Assembly: GCF_017874415.1 (NCBI RefSeq)
Contig: NZ_JAGGLM010000025.1
Coordinates: 1 to 32,117 of the forward strand
DNA from: Clostridium algifaecis
GTDB lineage: Bacteria > Bacillota > Clostridia > Clostridiales > Clostridiaceae
DNA length: 32,117 nt
Direction of reading: 5' to 3'
Positions 1 through 9,345 of this stretch are shown here, piece by piece. The notes under the pieces are model-generated. The model saw only the letters and a program-made list of their open reading frames with translations, made no database searches and was not told the DNA's origin. The position numbers were made by a program, and so were the translations under genes. Position 1 is the first letter of the stretch, and each line of letters starts with the position of its first letter.

Positions 1-6
1 AATAAC

Positions 7-27
7 GCGGCTATGGCCGCTTTTTTA
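7..27 (+). terminator. Intrinsic terminator at the left edge
   Basis: A perfect 5-bp GC stem (GCGGC/GCCGC, 4-base loop) is followed directly by six T. It would end a plus-strand transcript from a gene to the left of the window. The rest of 28-217 holds no convincing gene. Confidence 0.75.
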
Positions 28-217
28 CCGTCAAAAATATTATTTCTTATTTTGGGTACAGTATTAATGGAACAATTCTCTATTATTAATTTTTTCTAAA
101 AAAATAGAGATATGAAATGTTATATTTAAAAATATAAAAAGGAGCTGTGATCTAATTGTTTAAAACTGTCTACTATAAATGGAGCATATCATCCTATACT
201 AGTGGTTTATTATTTTG

Positions 218-1309
218 CTAGCTCGTTGAATTATTTGATTTTAATTTTATCTGTGCAATAATTAATATTACTATTGGTAAGATTACTTGAAACGGAATAG
301 CATAATACATATATATATTATTAGCCCAATAAAACATTTCCATAGTATTACTATATAGTATTTGTGATAAATTTATCATAAGAAGCCCTATTGGAGCAGC
401 AATTATCTCATAATTGTTTATATTGAAAATTTTAGCAGTGCCGACTGATGTTGCATACAAGCATACACTTACCTTAACAAATCCCATGAGTACAAATATC
501 GATGCAACAATAATTTCAAATCTTCCAATAAAATCACTTATTTTAATCGTTCTTATGGATGTATATGGAGGAAAATATAAATCTGTAGTTGTTTGAACTC
601 CTAGAACAATTACATTGTTCATAGAAGATAATAAAAGATATATACCACTTATTAATAGTCCTGCAAGAAATACCTTGAATATTTTCTTTTTATTTCTCAG
701 TGAATGAAAAACTGTAGTAAAAATAACCGACTCAGTAAATGGAAAAGAAAAAGAAGATAATGTTCCTAATAAAACTTGTTTTGTATCATTATACAATATG
801 GGTTTTAAATTTATAAAGTGGGCATTAGTATAGAGAAGAGCTATAATAATTACTGTAATCACAATAATTAAAGGTAAAAAAAACATGGCTAAACGGCCCA
901 ATACTTCAATTCCAGATTTTACAACCCAAATGCACAATAAGCCAAGAGAAATAGCAAAAATAGATTGAGGCGTTTCGGGAAATGAAACAATATTTACAAA
1001 TTCTGAAAAAGTTCTTATTACTAAAGCTCCAAGGTGAAATATATACCAGATAAATAATGCTGAAATTATTTTACCAATTTTTTTACCAAATACATACTGG
1101 AAAATATCATATAGATCTTTTCCCGGGAAATTATTAAGCAACTTTGAATAAACAACAATCATAGGTAATGATATAATTATTCCTAGTGCAATAGATATCC
1201 AAGCATCTTGTTTTGCATTTTTAGCAACTCCTAGCACGATGGAAGTACCAATTAAGAACATAGTCATTATACATATTCCTTGAGAATTAGATATTACTTG
1301 TTTATTCAC
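218..1309 (-). CDS. gerKB: Germinant receptor B subunit (GerAB/GerKB family permease)
   Basis: Integral membrane subunit of a GerA-family spore germinant receptor, located in the inner membrane of the dormant spore and thought to bind or admit the germinant. The 363-aa product is almost entirely hydrophobic, with about ten membrane segments as in the APC-like GerAB/YndE family. The N-terminus is a NKQ-type start followed by an unbroken helix, and the length is normal. The open frame could begin at a TTG at 1330, but a perfect AGGAGG lies just upstream of a GTG at 1309, so I choose GTG. It is the last gene of the A-C-small protein-B operon. Forespore expression is expected from the family, but no sigma-G promoter is visible directly upstream. 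Confidence 0.9.
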   Translation of the reverse strand: MNKQVISNSQGICIMTMFLIGTSIVLGVAKNAKQDAWISIALGIIISLPMIVVYSKLLNNFPGKDLYDIFQYVFGKKIGKIISALFIWYIFHLGALVIRTFSEFVNIVSFPETPQSIFAISLGLLCIWVVKSGIEVLGRLAMFFLPLIIVITVIIIALLYTNAHFINLKPILYNDTKQVLLGTLSSFSFPFTESVIFTTVFHSLRNKKKIFKVFLAGLLISGIYLLLSSMNNVIVLGVQTTTDLYFPPYTSIRTIKISDFIGRFEIIVASIFVLMGFVKVSVCLYATSVGTAKIFNINNYEIIAAPIGLLMINLSQILYSNTMEMFYWANNIYMYYAIPFQVILPIVILIIAQIKLKSNNSTS

Positions 1310-1332
1310 ATGTTCCCTCCTTTCAATCAACC

Positions 1333-1545
1333 TTACAATTTGAATATAAATTCAATGATATTTTTTATAGGTACTGCTGGGCTAGGTACTTTAATATGAA
1401 AGACAGACAATACATCAAGTACAAAAGAGAATATTATAAAAATTGTATAAACAATAAAGACCTTCCAATTTTTCATGTTAATTATTGGGATAAGATCATA
1501 TATAATAAAAAGTGTGATTATAAATAAATATAAGGCTAATAACAT
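1333..1545 (-). CDS. Small two-helix membrane protein within the germinant receptor operon
   Basis: A 70-aa protein with two predicted membrane helices (about residues 1-22 and 28-52) and a short C-terminal tail. It lies between the C and B subunit genes: 6 bases after the gerKC stop and with a purine-rich ribosome-binding site inside the gerKC end. Tight packing shows it is translated with the receptor. I do not recognise a named family. Small two-helix proteins (GerD-independent 'D subunits') accompany some Bacillus receptors and modulate them, so an accessory role is a reasonable inference but unproven here. Confidence 0.7.
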   Translation of the reverse strand: MLLALYLFIITLFIIYDLIPIINMKNWKVFIVYTIFIIFSFVLDVLSVFHIKVPSPAVPIKNIIEFIFKL

Positions 1546-1551
1546 TATATT

Positions 1552-2712
1552 TTACATTCCTTTTTTAATAGTTTTTGAATCAATTCCGCTGTTTCTAAGC
1601 TGAATTTCAACATTTATATTTACATGCATGTTTCTGAAGGTGTCATCCCATTTATCCTTAACATCACTCCAAGCTGAAGGTATATCAGATTTTATATGTT
1701 TGGCAAATCCGAAAATATCTGCGTCATACTTATTTTGAACCTTATTAATTGTATTTCCTATCGATACTTTTAGTGATTCTTCAGCTGCTTGTTTAAGGCT
1801 TTTGCATCCACTTTCCTGAATAAAATCTTTACTTTCATCGATTTCTGCTATTGATGCATCTACTCTAATATTCATATTGATACTGAGTTTTCCATCTTTA
1901 TATATGGGTTTTATTTTTGTTTTGCTTTCAAATACTTCTAAAGTTACCTTGGCCATCTGATCACCATGCAAAATTTTTTCGACCAATAGTCCTTTATCAA
2001 TCTGATTAGTTGCAAAAAGAAAATATTTTGACTCCTCTGTATTTAAAGATCCAACAAGTTTATCTGATTTAAACACGGCTGTACCAATTAATTCTACAGT
2101 TTGCTTATCATCACTTGTCTTTATATCGCAAAGTGGTAGAACTGGTGATACATCATTTTCTTCAATATTATTGATGAGTTCATAAACTCTAACTATAGGT
2201 GCATTTGCAAGTGTTTTCTGATTTTCTACTATTTTATCAATTTCAAAACACCTTAAATTTGAGGTTATAGGCTTATTCTGTAGTATTTCTTTTGCTGTGT
2301 TTTTATTTGAAATTAATACATGCATTTCCTCTCTTATTTCAGCATCTCTGTAAGGTAAATCAAGTGCTTGAGTAATACCTTCTTCTGCTATATCCTTACT
2401 TATAATAAAAATTTTTGCATGACCCCAATATAACCTCTTACCAGTAATATTTATCATATTTCTTATTGCATCAAATATAGTATTTCCCTTGGATTCAATG
2501 ATATTCGTTACTGCTTTAGATCCATTTCCTGACATTCGAAAATCCAGAACTTCTGCATTTACTATATACTTATTATTCTTTTTATCTTTATCCAGCGAAA
2601 ATCCTGTTACAAGTGAATACTTTTCAATATCTGTATAATTCCAACAACCAGATAATATTACTGGAAGTAAGAACAATAGTAAAATAAGAAGTATTCTTCT
2701 TTTGATTTTCAA
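1552..2712 (-). CDS. gerKC: Germinant receptor C subunit, lipoprotein (GerAC/GerKC family)
   Basis: A 386-aa lipoprotein subunit of the germinant receptor, anchored to the outer face of the spore inner membrane. The N-terminus has positive residues, a hydrophobic stretch and the lipobox L-S-G-C with the modified Cys at residue 23, followed by the family-typical W. The remainder is soluble, with Ger(x)C domains and a normal length. The start is TTG: it overlaps the gerKA stop as TTGA and is preceded by GGAGG nine bases upstream, so translation is coupled to gerKA. Order A-C-B is common in clostridial gerK-type loci, whereas Bacillus operons usually run A-B-C. Confidence 0.92.
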   Translation of the reverse strand: MKIKRRILLILLLFLLPVILSGCWNYTDIEKYSLVTGFSLDKDKKNNKYIVNAEVLDFRMSGNGSKAVTNIIESKGNTIFDAIRNMINITGKRLYWGHAKIFIISKDIAEEGITQALDLPYRDAEIREEMHVLISNKNTAKEILQNKPITSNLRCFEIDKIVENQKTLANAPIVRVYELINNIEENDVSPVLPLCDIKTSDDKQTVELIGTAVFKSDKLVGSLNTEESKYFLFATNQIDKGLLVEKILHGDQMAKVTLEVFESKTKIKPIYKDGKLSINMNIRVDASIAEIDESKDFIQESGCKSLKQAAEESLKVSIGNTINKVQNKYDADIFGFAKHIKSDIPSAWSDVKDKWDDTFRNMHVNINVEIQLRNSGIDSKTIKKGM

Positions 2713-4247
2713 TTTTTCTTACCTCCAGTTGATTGCCTTATTAAATTATTAGTAGCAATGAATTTTGGACGGTATTTCATATAAAACCATGGTGCTCTTA
2801 TAGCCGTATCTTTTAAATCTTCAGGCTTTAATGTCATGAGACCGAGCATAAAAGGTACTCCAAAAGAACGCATTTTAAATAAATGAATCATTAAACCTAT
2901 GATTCCAAATACAAAACCATATAGTCCCAATATAGAAGAAAGTATTAATAATATTATTCTTAATAAAATGGAAGCTCCTTTAACTTTTGGAATTGCAAGC
3001 CCTGTTATTCCTGTAAGTGCTATGACGATTATCATTGGTGCACTTACAAATCTTGCATCTACTGCTGCCTGCCCTAATACCAATGCACCAACTATGCTAA
3101 AAGCCTGCCCAATTTGATTTGGCATTCGCACACCAGCTTCCCTGAGAATTTCAAATACAATCAACAATCCAAAAGCTTCTACCGTAGTTGGAAATGGTAT
3201 GTCTTGTCTTGCTGCAGATATACTTATAGCTAATGGTGTTGGTATTGTTTCAATGTGAAATGTAGTTAATGCTACAAAAAGTGAAGGCAAACTTATAGTT
3301 ATTATAAAACTCAGTATTCTTAGTAATCTGCTTATTGAAGCAAAATAGAAATTAATATAATAATCTTCGTTAGCCTGAAAAAGTTCAATAAAAATGTGTG
3401 GAAGAGTTAATGCAACAGGATTACCATCTATTATGATTGCAATGCGCCCCTCCAATAATTTTGCTGCAACAATATCTGGTCTTTCAGTGCTGCCTATTGT
3501 CTTAAATGGCGAAAAAGGTTCATCATTAATAAACTCTTGTATATAGTTAGAAGCTAGAATACCATCGATATCAATCTTGTCTAGTCTTTTATTTAACTCA
3601 TTAAGTATTTTGTTATTGACGATACCATCTATATAACATAAGCAAATTTTTGTTTTTGTTTGTGTACCTAATACTCTAAATTTAAACTTTAAGTTAGGAG
3701 TTAACAACTTTCTTCTTATCATCGAAATATTCATCATAAGAGATTCTGTAAATCCTTCTCTTGGCCCTCGTAATGCTTTTTCCCCTTCTGGTTCTTTAAT
3801 ATCTCTAGTTTTCCACCCAATGGTACTTATAATTAAAGCTTTTGATTCGCCTTCTAAAAAAAGAACTGTATTGCCATTTAATATTGATTCACTGATTTTA
3901 TTAACATCATTACTCTTATTAGCATCATTTGAAAAGATTACATGACTTAAAATATTTTCAATATTATTATTTTCTTCGCTTAAATATCTACTTTCAATTA
4001 TTGGCTTTATGATATTTGTGTTTATTGTTTCACCATCTATCATTTCTTGAAAAAAAATTATACAACATTTAATATTATTGTTTTTTTGGTTCTCGAAATA
4101 TCTTACAATAAGTGTCTCATCATCATTAAAAATCTCTTTAATTAGACTTATATTTGACTGAAGAGAATTACTAAGTATGTAATTTTCCGTATAGCTTTTG
4201 TTCTCAATTTTCTTATTAGCTTTCATGATTTTATTACGCATATTCAT
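2709..4247 (-). CDS. gerKA: Germinant receptor A subunit (GerAA/GerKA family)
   Basis: First gene of the germinant receptor operon, 512 aa. It has a hydrophilic N-terminal half (about 1-290) followed by a membrane region of four to six helices (about 300-460). Family landmarks are the PFPTTVEA segment, the GVRMPNQIGQ segment and a C-terminal APWFY motif. The first 50 residues are charged and poorly conserved, as usual. The ATG at 4247 follows GGTGG at a suitable distance. The subunit works with the C lipoprotein and B permease to start germination; the germinant cannot be read from sequence. Confidence 0.93.
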   Translation of the reverse strand: MNMRNKIMKANKKIENKSYTENYILSNSLQSNISLIKEIFNDDETLIVRYFENQKNNNIKCCIIFFQEMIDGETINTNIIKPIIESRYLSEENNNIENILSHVIFSNDANKSNDVNKISESILNGNTVLFLEGESKALIISTIGWKTRDIKEPEGEKALRGPREGFTESLMMNISMIRRKLLTPNLKFKFRVLGTQTKTKICLCYIDGIVNNKILNELNKRLDKIDIDGILASNYIQEFINDEPFSPFKTIGSTERPDIVAAKLLEGRIAIIIDGNPVALTLPHIFIELFQANEDYYINFYFASISRLLRILSFIITISLPSLFVALTTFHIETIPTPLAISISAARQDIPFPTTVEAFGLLIVFEILREAGVRMPNQIGQAFSIVGALVLGQAAVDARFVSAPMIIVIALTGITGLAIPKVKGASILLRIILLILSSILGLYGFVFGIIGLMIHLFKMRSFGVPFMLGLMTLKPEDLKDTAIRAPWFYMKYRPKFIATNNLIRQSTGGKKN

Positions 4248-4392
4248 AGTAGACCACCTTAATATACAACTTTATAATATTATTTATCAAAGTTATCCGT
4301 AATATGTGTATTTTGCAATAATATAATACAAAAATATAACATTCCACTTACTAACCTCAATCTTTGTATTTATTATAAGGCTCCTTCTTTCA

Positions 4393-4420
4393 TAACATGA
4401 TATTATTATTACCTTATGCA
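4393..4420 (-). promoter_or_regulatory. Weak candidate forespore (sigma-G-like) promoter for the ger operon
   Basis: On the minus strand TGCATA is followed 15 bases later by CATGTTA, which resembles sigma-G elements (GnATR and CATnnTA). The spacer is shorter than the usual 17-18 bases and the site is about 145 bases before gerKA, so this is only a candidate. The remainder of 4248-4480 shows nothing else. Confidence 0.2.
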
Positions 4421-4479
4421 GCAACTTTGATCCTTTATTTATTTTAAGAATTTTTTCAATATACCAATTTTACATATAA

Positions 4480-4512
4480 AAATGCCAGGATACAAAAGGT
4501 GGTAGTATCCTG
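4480..4512 (-). terminator. Terminator downstream of the SDR gene and kinase scrap
   Basis: An 8-bp perfect stem (CAGGATAC/GTATCCTG, 11-base loop) is followed on the minus strand by GCA and five T. It sits about 300 bases after the dehydrogenase stop and before the ger operon, and would separate the two minus-strand units. Confidence 0.6.
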
Positions 4513-4694
4513 ACATCAAAAATCTTTTAATGTATTATTTTAGAATTTTTTCTAACTTCACAAACAATACATTTATAAATGAATATATATCAATCTTATT
4601 ATACATAAGTATCTTTTTTATAGTTATCTATTCGTATTATTGATCTGGATTTACTATTAACTATTGAATCAAATTTCATTTTATAATTGAGATA

Positions 4695-4811
4695 CTATTC
4701 TAAACTTTTATCATATAAAGTATATATTTTAATTTCCTTGTTACTTTTAATAATTGCCCAATTATTTTGATGCCTGTCAGGATTTTCAATTAAAAAATCA
4801 AATATTTTATT
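4695..4811 (-). pseudogene. Remnant of a HipA-like / PI3-4-kinase-fold protein kinase
   Basis: Directly after the dehydrogenase stop, in the same frame, about 37 codons read through a segment containing NPDRHQNNW and then YDKSLE, ending in TAG. The NxDRHxxNW catalytic-loop signature followed about 25 residues later by a (Y/F)DxxxSL metal-binding signature is the hallmark of HipA-C/CtkA-like kinases found in Firmicutes. There is no start codon and the rest of the kinase is absent, so this is a dead scrap. It shows that a gene was lost from this spot. Confidence 0.55.
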
Positions 4812-4814
4812 CTA

Positions 4815-5627
4815 TCACTTATTAATTATAGATATAATAATTTTATCAAATATCTTATCTGGTATAATCCTTTTCAAAATCAACAAAGCTTTCGCATCTT
4901 TGCCTATAGTATACCTTGCTTTAGCTTTCCTTGAAAAAATTGCTCTTTGTATAGTTTTAGCTACAACAATAGGTTGTAATCCTACTATACCTTTTGCCTT
5001 TTCAAGCATTTTAATATGTGATGTTATACTGTCTTTGTATGCAGAATGTTTTGAAACAGATTTAAAATGTTCTATTGCTACACTTATCCATTCACTTATT
5101 ACACTTCCAGGTCTAATAAGAATAACATCAATTCCAAACTCTTTTACTTCCATCCTTAAACTATCACTTAATCCCTCAACAGCATATTTTATAGCATGAT
5201 ACCATGAAGCATGTGGTTCTCCAAAAAAACCTCCACTTGAAGAAATATTAATTATCTTCCCACTATGCTGTTTTCTCATTTGAGGTAAAACTAATTGTAT
5301 CAGTCTTGCCATTCCAAAAACATTCACTTGAAATTGATGTCTTGCCTCTGATATTGAAACATCTTCAAGTGCTCCCAATGAACCATAGCCAGCGCTATTT
5401 ATAAGTACATCTAATTTATTTTCTTTTCTCAGTATCTCATTTATAGCACTTGTCATACTTTCATCATCTGTTAAATCCATTGATAATAATTTCACATCAT
5501 AAGTTCGTAAATCATCCATTTTTTCAATTCTACGCGCAGCTCCATATACAACATGTCCCTTCGACGATAATAGCCTTGCTGTTTCTTTTCCTATACCAGA
5601 TGATGCTCCAGTAATCAAAATTACCAT
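4815..5627 (-). CDS. Short-chain dehydrogenase/reductase (SDR) family oxidoreductase
   Basis: NAD(P)-dependent oxidoreductase with a Rossmann fold, 270 aa, cytosolic. The nucleotide-binding TGASSGIG motif is at residues 6-13, NSAG at 77-80, the catalytic Ser near 129-131 and the Y-x3-K pair at Y143/K147, so the active site is complete. The basic residues after the first helix (ARRIEK, 31-36) suggest NADPH preference. Length is typical of classical SDRs. The ATG at 5627 follows a TAGGAGG-like site. Substrate is unknown. It is the only intact gene in the decayed 4.7-9.0 kb stretch. Confidence 0.88.
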   Translation of the reverse strand: MVILITGASSGIGKETARLLSSKGHVVYGAARRIEKMDDLRTYDVKLLSMDLTDDESMTSAINEILRKENKLDVLINSAGYGSLGALEDVSISEARHQFQVNVFGMARLIQLVLPQMRKQHSGKIINISSSGGFFGEPHASWYHAIKYAVEGLSDSLRMEVKEFGIDVILIRPGSVISEWISVAIEHFKSVSKHSAYKDSITSHIKMLEKAKGIVGLQPIVVAKTIQRAIFSRKAKARYTIGKDAKALLILKRIIPDKIFDKIIISIINK

Positions 5628-5718
5628 CTATTATTACCTCCTAATTACAATAATAAAGTAATCAACTGAACTTCAATTACTCTATTACTATTTTAAATAC
5701 AATTGAAATCTTTTTACT

Positions 5719-6564
5719 CTATATAGATTTTTGCTTCCAAAGTAGATTGCATTGTTTAGAAACAATACAGCCAATGCTTGTTAATATAATGGGAATAAGA
5801 TAATTAACTAATTTTAAATTAATTTGAATAAAAAACCAGCAACAGTTGATCCAAAGAAAAAACCGAGAAATGTCATAGTCTGTAATATACCATTTGCTGC
5901 ACCACAATTTTCTTTCGAGACTAATTTGTTCATTTCAGATGGTATCCCTGCAGTAAGGCACATAAATCCTGATAGACTCAGAATGGTTCCTATTGTCGTA
6001 AATGCAAGCAGTATTAAAATAAATAAACCAAAACATAAAAACCTCTATCACTTAAAGCTGTCGTAAATTTCATTGCAAATATGCCACCTATGATAGCTGG
6101 CAAAAATACCATCCACATATTGCTTGCACCAATCGTATTCTTCAGTATTGTAGGTACAATCATAAAAAGTTCTGAATTCTGATAATTTATGATAAAACCA
6201 CAAAGTGATACAAGTAAAACCTGTTTTGAACGAGCAGAAACTTCATCTGTTTTCTTAACCCAATAGTTTTAGCATCTGCATCAGGATGTGTCTGCTCTTT
6301 TGTAAGGTATAGTATCATTAAAAATGAACAGGCACTCAGCACAGTACACCCTATGAACAATACTTTACTGAAATAATCTTATAGAGCAGTGGTCCCACTA
6401 CAAATGCAATAACTGCACAGATAGCCACAATCACTCCGGCAATTCCCATTGCACTACTTTTTTTGTCATTTTCGATGTCATCACCAATCCATGAATAAGC
6501 AATTGTCATAACAGCACCACTACCTTGCAGTGCACGGGCTACAATAAGCATATAGATCTCGATT
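5719..6564 (-). pseudogene. Broken MFS transporter (middle and C-terminal parts)
   Basis: Minus-strand translation gives a drug-efflux-type MFS protein in several frames. There is an ARALQGSGA motif in helix 4 and SMAGIAG-like helix 5 near 6420-6540, then a frameshift near 6370. After that come FIGCTVLSACS and a charged loop, a second frameshift near 6268, a good stretch including VPTILKNTIGASN near 6130-6230, and a stop near 6020. The last frame holds LSGFMCLTAGIPSEMN and GAANGILQTMTFLGFFFGS (5820-6000) before an end at 5719. At least three frame breaks and the missing N-terminal helices make it non-functional. It joins upstream to an ArsR-like fragment without a frame break. Confidence 0.85.
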
Positions 6565-6770
6565 CCTTGATAGGGCAGACCAGAAACTTTTTGTAAAAAT
6601 TTTTTGCTGTTTGCAGAAAGCTGTATTGATAAATTTTTAACTTCTTTTTGAACTGAAGCATGGTGTTTTGGATCTGCCAAAACATTTATAATGGCAATTA
6701 ATTCTACTATGTTTGAATATAATATACTAACTTTAGGATTTTCAATATTTGAAGTCACTTCTAATGACAT
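6565..6770 (-). pseudogene. N-terminal fragment of an ArsR-type regulator (DUF5937-like) fused to the MFS remnant
   Basis: The 139-aa open frame 6351-6770 starts with about 69 residues that are not MFS-like: a YSNIVELIA helix followed by NVLADPKHH. This is the pattern at the start of DUF5937/ArsR-family regulators, which contain a (F/Y)SN-VELL-ALHVL-(N/D)P-HH segment. From about residue 70 the frame becomes helix 4 of an MFS transporter. The winged-helix domain of the regulator and the first MFS helices are missing, which points to one deletion that fused the two neighbouring genes in frame. ArsR-type regulators often lie beside the efflux pump they control, so the pair was probably one cassette. 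Confidence 0.6.
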
Positions 6771-6937
6771 TTCACATCAACGCCTTACGTTTAAATTAAT
6801 ATGATTGTAGCTTTAAGTAAAAAATGTTTCAATACTTCTACTTTATGCTAATATAAAATTAAGTATATATGTAATTTAGCAACAAATTTTTAGAATTTTT
6901 ACTGATAAGCACTTTTAGAGGAGTGGAGTATTGAGAA

Positions 6938-7618
6938 ATGAGTAGAGAATTATGTATATCAGATGCCAGATATAAGTTATCTTCTAAAGATATGATTAAA
7001 AATGTTGAAACTACAGATAATAAAACAATTTATTACTATAATGAGAATTATATTCAAGGAAAAACAGTTCAATATGAAATATTTGATGGTGTATGGATTG
7101 TATACGATGATGTAGTGATTAAGACATCCGAGCAACTGTTCCCTGTAGAAGAAACAGGATTAATCGAAATGAATTATTGTATTTCAGGAAGATATGAATT
7201 TAATTTTTTAAACCACAAAGTATTTTATATGGGAACAGGAGATTTTGTAGCAGCACTTTCAAATAATGAATGTCATAAATATAATTTCCCATTAAGCAAT
7301 TATAAAGGTATTTCAATTATTACCAATTCCAAAAGTTTGGATGGTTTTCTTAAAACCATATTTCATGATACTGATATTACTAGTAATTTATTAGTAAGTA
7401 AAATGAGACAGTACAGTAAGTATAAGTATATAATTTTATTAAATAATAGCATTGTACAAAATATAATAAAAGAAATTATTTTACCAGATAATATATTTTG
7501 GAAAGAAGAGTCAATTCTTAAATTTGCGGAGCTTGTTTTACTGTTAATTAATGATGATATAGAAGCAGTTAAAGTTAGAGAAAAGTATTTTGACAGGCAC
7601 CTTGTAGACAAGGTAAAA
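6938..7618 (+). pseudogene. AraC-family regulator sensor domain without its DNA-binding domain
   Basis: The first 227 residues of the open frame starting at 6938 (ATG after GGAGTGGAG) look like the N-terminal cupin-like sensor part of a clostridial AraC-type regulator. Landmarks are an NYCISGRYEF strand and then MGTGDFVAAL. The two HTH motifs that should follow residue about 225 are gone. The frame runs straight into the start of an ABC exporter half (MRKKKTSPF at 7619). The fusion keeps frame, but the downstream partner is also broken, so the product cannot act as a normal regulator. Confidence 0.65.
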
Positions 7619-9018
7619 ATGAGAAAAAAGAAAACGAGTCCTTTTAAGAGATTGTTGTCATTTGCATCTGAATGCAAATGTAAAATGACATCTTCGGTAC
7701 TTTTGGCGGTACTTGGTGTTGCCTGCGGTATGATACCTTATTTTGCTATTGCAGAAATTACTGTAGAAATTGTAAATGAAAATTATACTTTTAATGAACT
7801 TGCTTCCATAACGCTTATTGCATTAGCAGGTTATACTGGAAAGGTGGTTTTAACTGCCATATCTACGTCACTGTCTCATAGTGCAGCATATGCGATACTT
7901 GGAAACATACGCAGAAAGCTGACTTTAAAACTTTCAAAAGTTCCGCTTGGTTATGTACTTAAGACTTCATCAGGTGAGTTAAAGACAATAATGATAGATA
8001 CAGTGGAAAAGCTGGAAGAGCCACTTGCACATATTATTCCTGAGATGATATCAAATCTATTAATTCCAGTATGCGTACTTGTCTATTTGTTTTATCTGGA
8101 TATACACATTGCAATAATTTCACTCATAACTATCCCCATAGGAATGATTTTGTATAAAATCATCATGAAGAAATACGTATACTATTACAAGAAGTATGTT
8201 GCAGCTGGAAATGTGATGAATTCAACTGTAGTATAATATGTAAATGGTATTGAAGCAATTAAGGCTTTCAATCAATCTGCTGCTTCTTATGAAATATACT
8301 AACGCTGTAAATAATAATTGCAGTGCAGTGACTTCGTTTTTCAAAAATACCTTGTTATTATATACTGCGATCATGTATATTACTCCCGAAGCCATGCTTT
8401 TTGTACTACCTGCAGGATTGTATTTCTATATGAATGGAACACTTACACTTGCACATTTTATTACATGTATAATATTGTCTTTTGGACTTTTGTCACCATT
8501 GATACAGGCAATGACATACACGGATGGTATTGCTTCTATGGGAACTATTATTAATTAGGTATGTGAAATACTGGATTCAGATGAGTTAAAACGTCCAGTA
8601 GAATACCAAAAATTACAGGATTACAAGATAAGATTTAAAGATGTAACTTTGGGCTATAATAATACGGAAGTTTTGCACGGCATATCTTTTGAAACAATTC
8701 CACATGGAATGACTGCAATTGTAGGGCCTTCAGGTTCAGGCAAATCAACTGTTGCAAAGCTTCTGGCAAATTTTTGGGATGTTAAAAGCGGAAGCATAAC
8801 TATAGGCAGCGTAGATGTAAAAAATATTCCACTAAAAAGAGATAAGTGATATTATTTCCTATGTATCTCAGGAAAATTTTCTATTTAATATGTCCATAAA
8901 GGAAAACATACGTATAGGTAAAAAAGGCGCCTCACATGAAGATTTAATTAAGGAAGATGATGTTTATAGTAAATTTATAGATGTTCGAAAAAAAGCAATT
9001 GGATGGAGTATTGGCTAG
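7619..9018 (+). pseudogene. Broken ABC exporter half-transporter (TMD-NBD)
   Basis: Remnant of a fused membrane-ATPase exporter of the type encoded beside AraC regulators in clostridia (siderophore/peptide exporter class). Membrane segments run from 7680 to 8230, then an in-frame TAA at 8234-8236, a frameshift near 8290, more membrane helices (8300-8550) and an in-frame TAG at 8556-8558. The NBD follows with Walker A GPSGSGKST near 8727-8753, another frameshift near 8846, and a Q-loop region YVSQENFLFN. The sequence then jumps from IRIGKKGA to SHEDLIKEDD and the family-typical C-terminal tail ending RKKAIGW. Signature LSGGQ, Walker B and H-loop are deleted. It cannot be functional. Confidence 0.88.
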
Positions 9019-9081
9019 AATGAAAGTATAGAGTACAAATAACAAATTTTTTATTTAATTTGAATAGTTTACTTTTATGTT

Positions 9082-9246
9082 ATGTGTATGTATATTTATA
9101 TGTATGAAACGCTAGAAGAATTAAGAGATAGCTTAAACATAATGGTAGATCCAAATGAATATACAAGAGAAGAACTATTAAAAATAAGTGTTCAATTGGA
9201 CAATCTAATTGTATTTTATTACAAATCGCCAAAGAATAAAGTCTAA
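9082..9246 (+). CDS. Small Spo0E-like aspartyl-phosphate phosphatase
   Basis: A 48-54 aa protein (ATG at 9082, or at 9100 in the same frame) with a two-helix pattern. Helix one is LEELRDSLN, and helix two carries the Spo0E signature S-x-x-L-D-x-L-I in SVQLDNLI, followed by an aromatic/basic end. Spo0E-family proteins remove phosphate from the sporulation regulator Spo0A~P and delay sporulation. There is no strong ribosome-binding site, so the exact start and expression level are uncertain. It lies between the dead ABC exporter and agrD, in the same direction as the agr genes. Confidence 0.65.
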   Translation: MCMYIYMYETLEELRDSLNIMVDPNEYTREELLKISVQLDNLIVFYYKSPKNKV

Positions 9247-9345
9247 TTTTATAATAAAACATATTTTCAATTACAATTAATTTTTTTTTACATATTATGC
9301 AGGAAAAATTAAACTATTGTAGAATATATATAAAATATAATCTAA

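Noticed and set aside
77-113. 8-bp inverted repeat TCTCTATT/AATAGAGA
   Set aside because: A long A/T loop and no T-run on the ger operon side; likely chance in A/T-rich DNA.
5657-5681. Imperfect palindrome AGTAAT...ATTACT upstream of the SDR gene
   Set aside because: Only six outer pairs match and no regulator gene is intact nearby; too weak for an operator call.
5824-6066. 80-aa plus-strand frame across the MFS remnant
   Set aside because: It is the antisense of clear MFS helices on the minus strand.
8318-8554. Overlapping 78-aa frame within the ABC exporter remnant
   Set aside because: The neighbouring frame gives proper membrane helices of the exporter; this one is a shadow rich in Cys and Tyr.
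9317-9341. TTGTAG and TATAAT before agrD as a promoter
   Set aside because: The spacer is only 13 bases, too short for sigma-A; the agrD promoter was not assigned.
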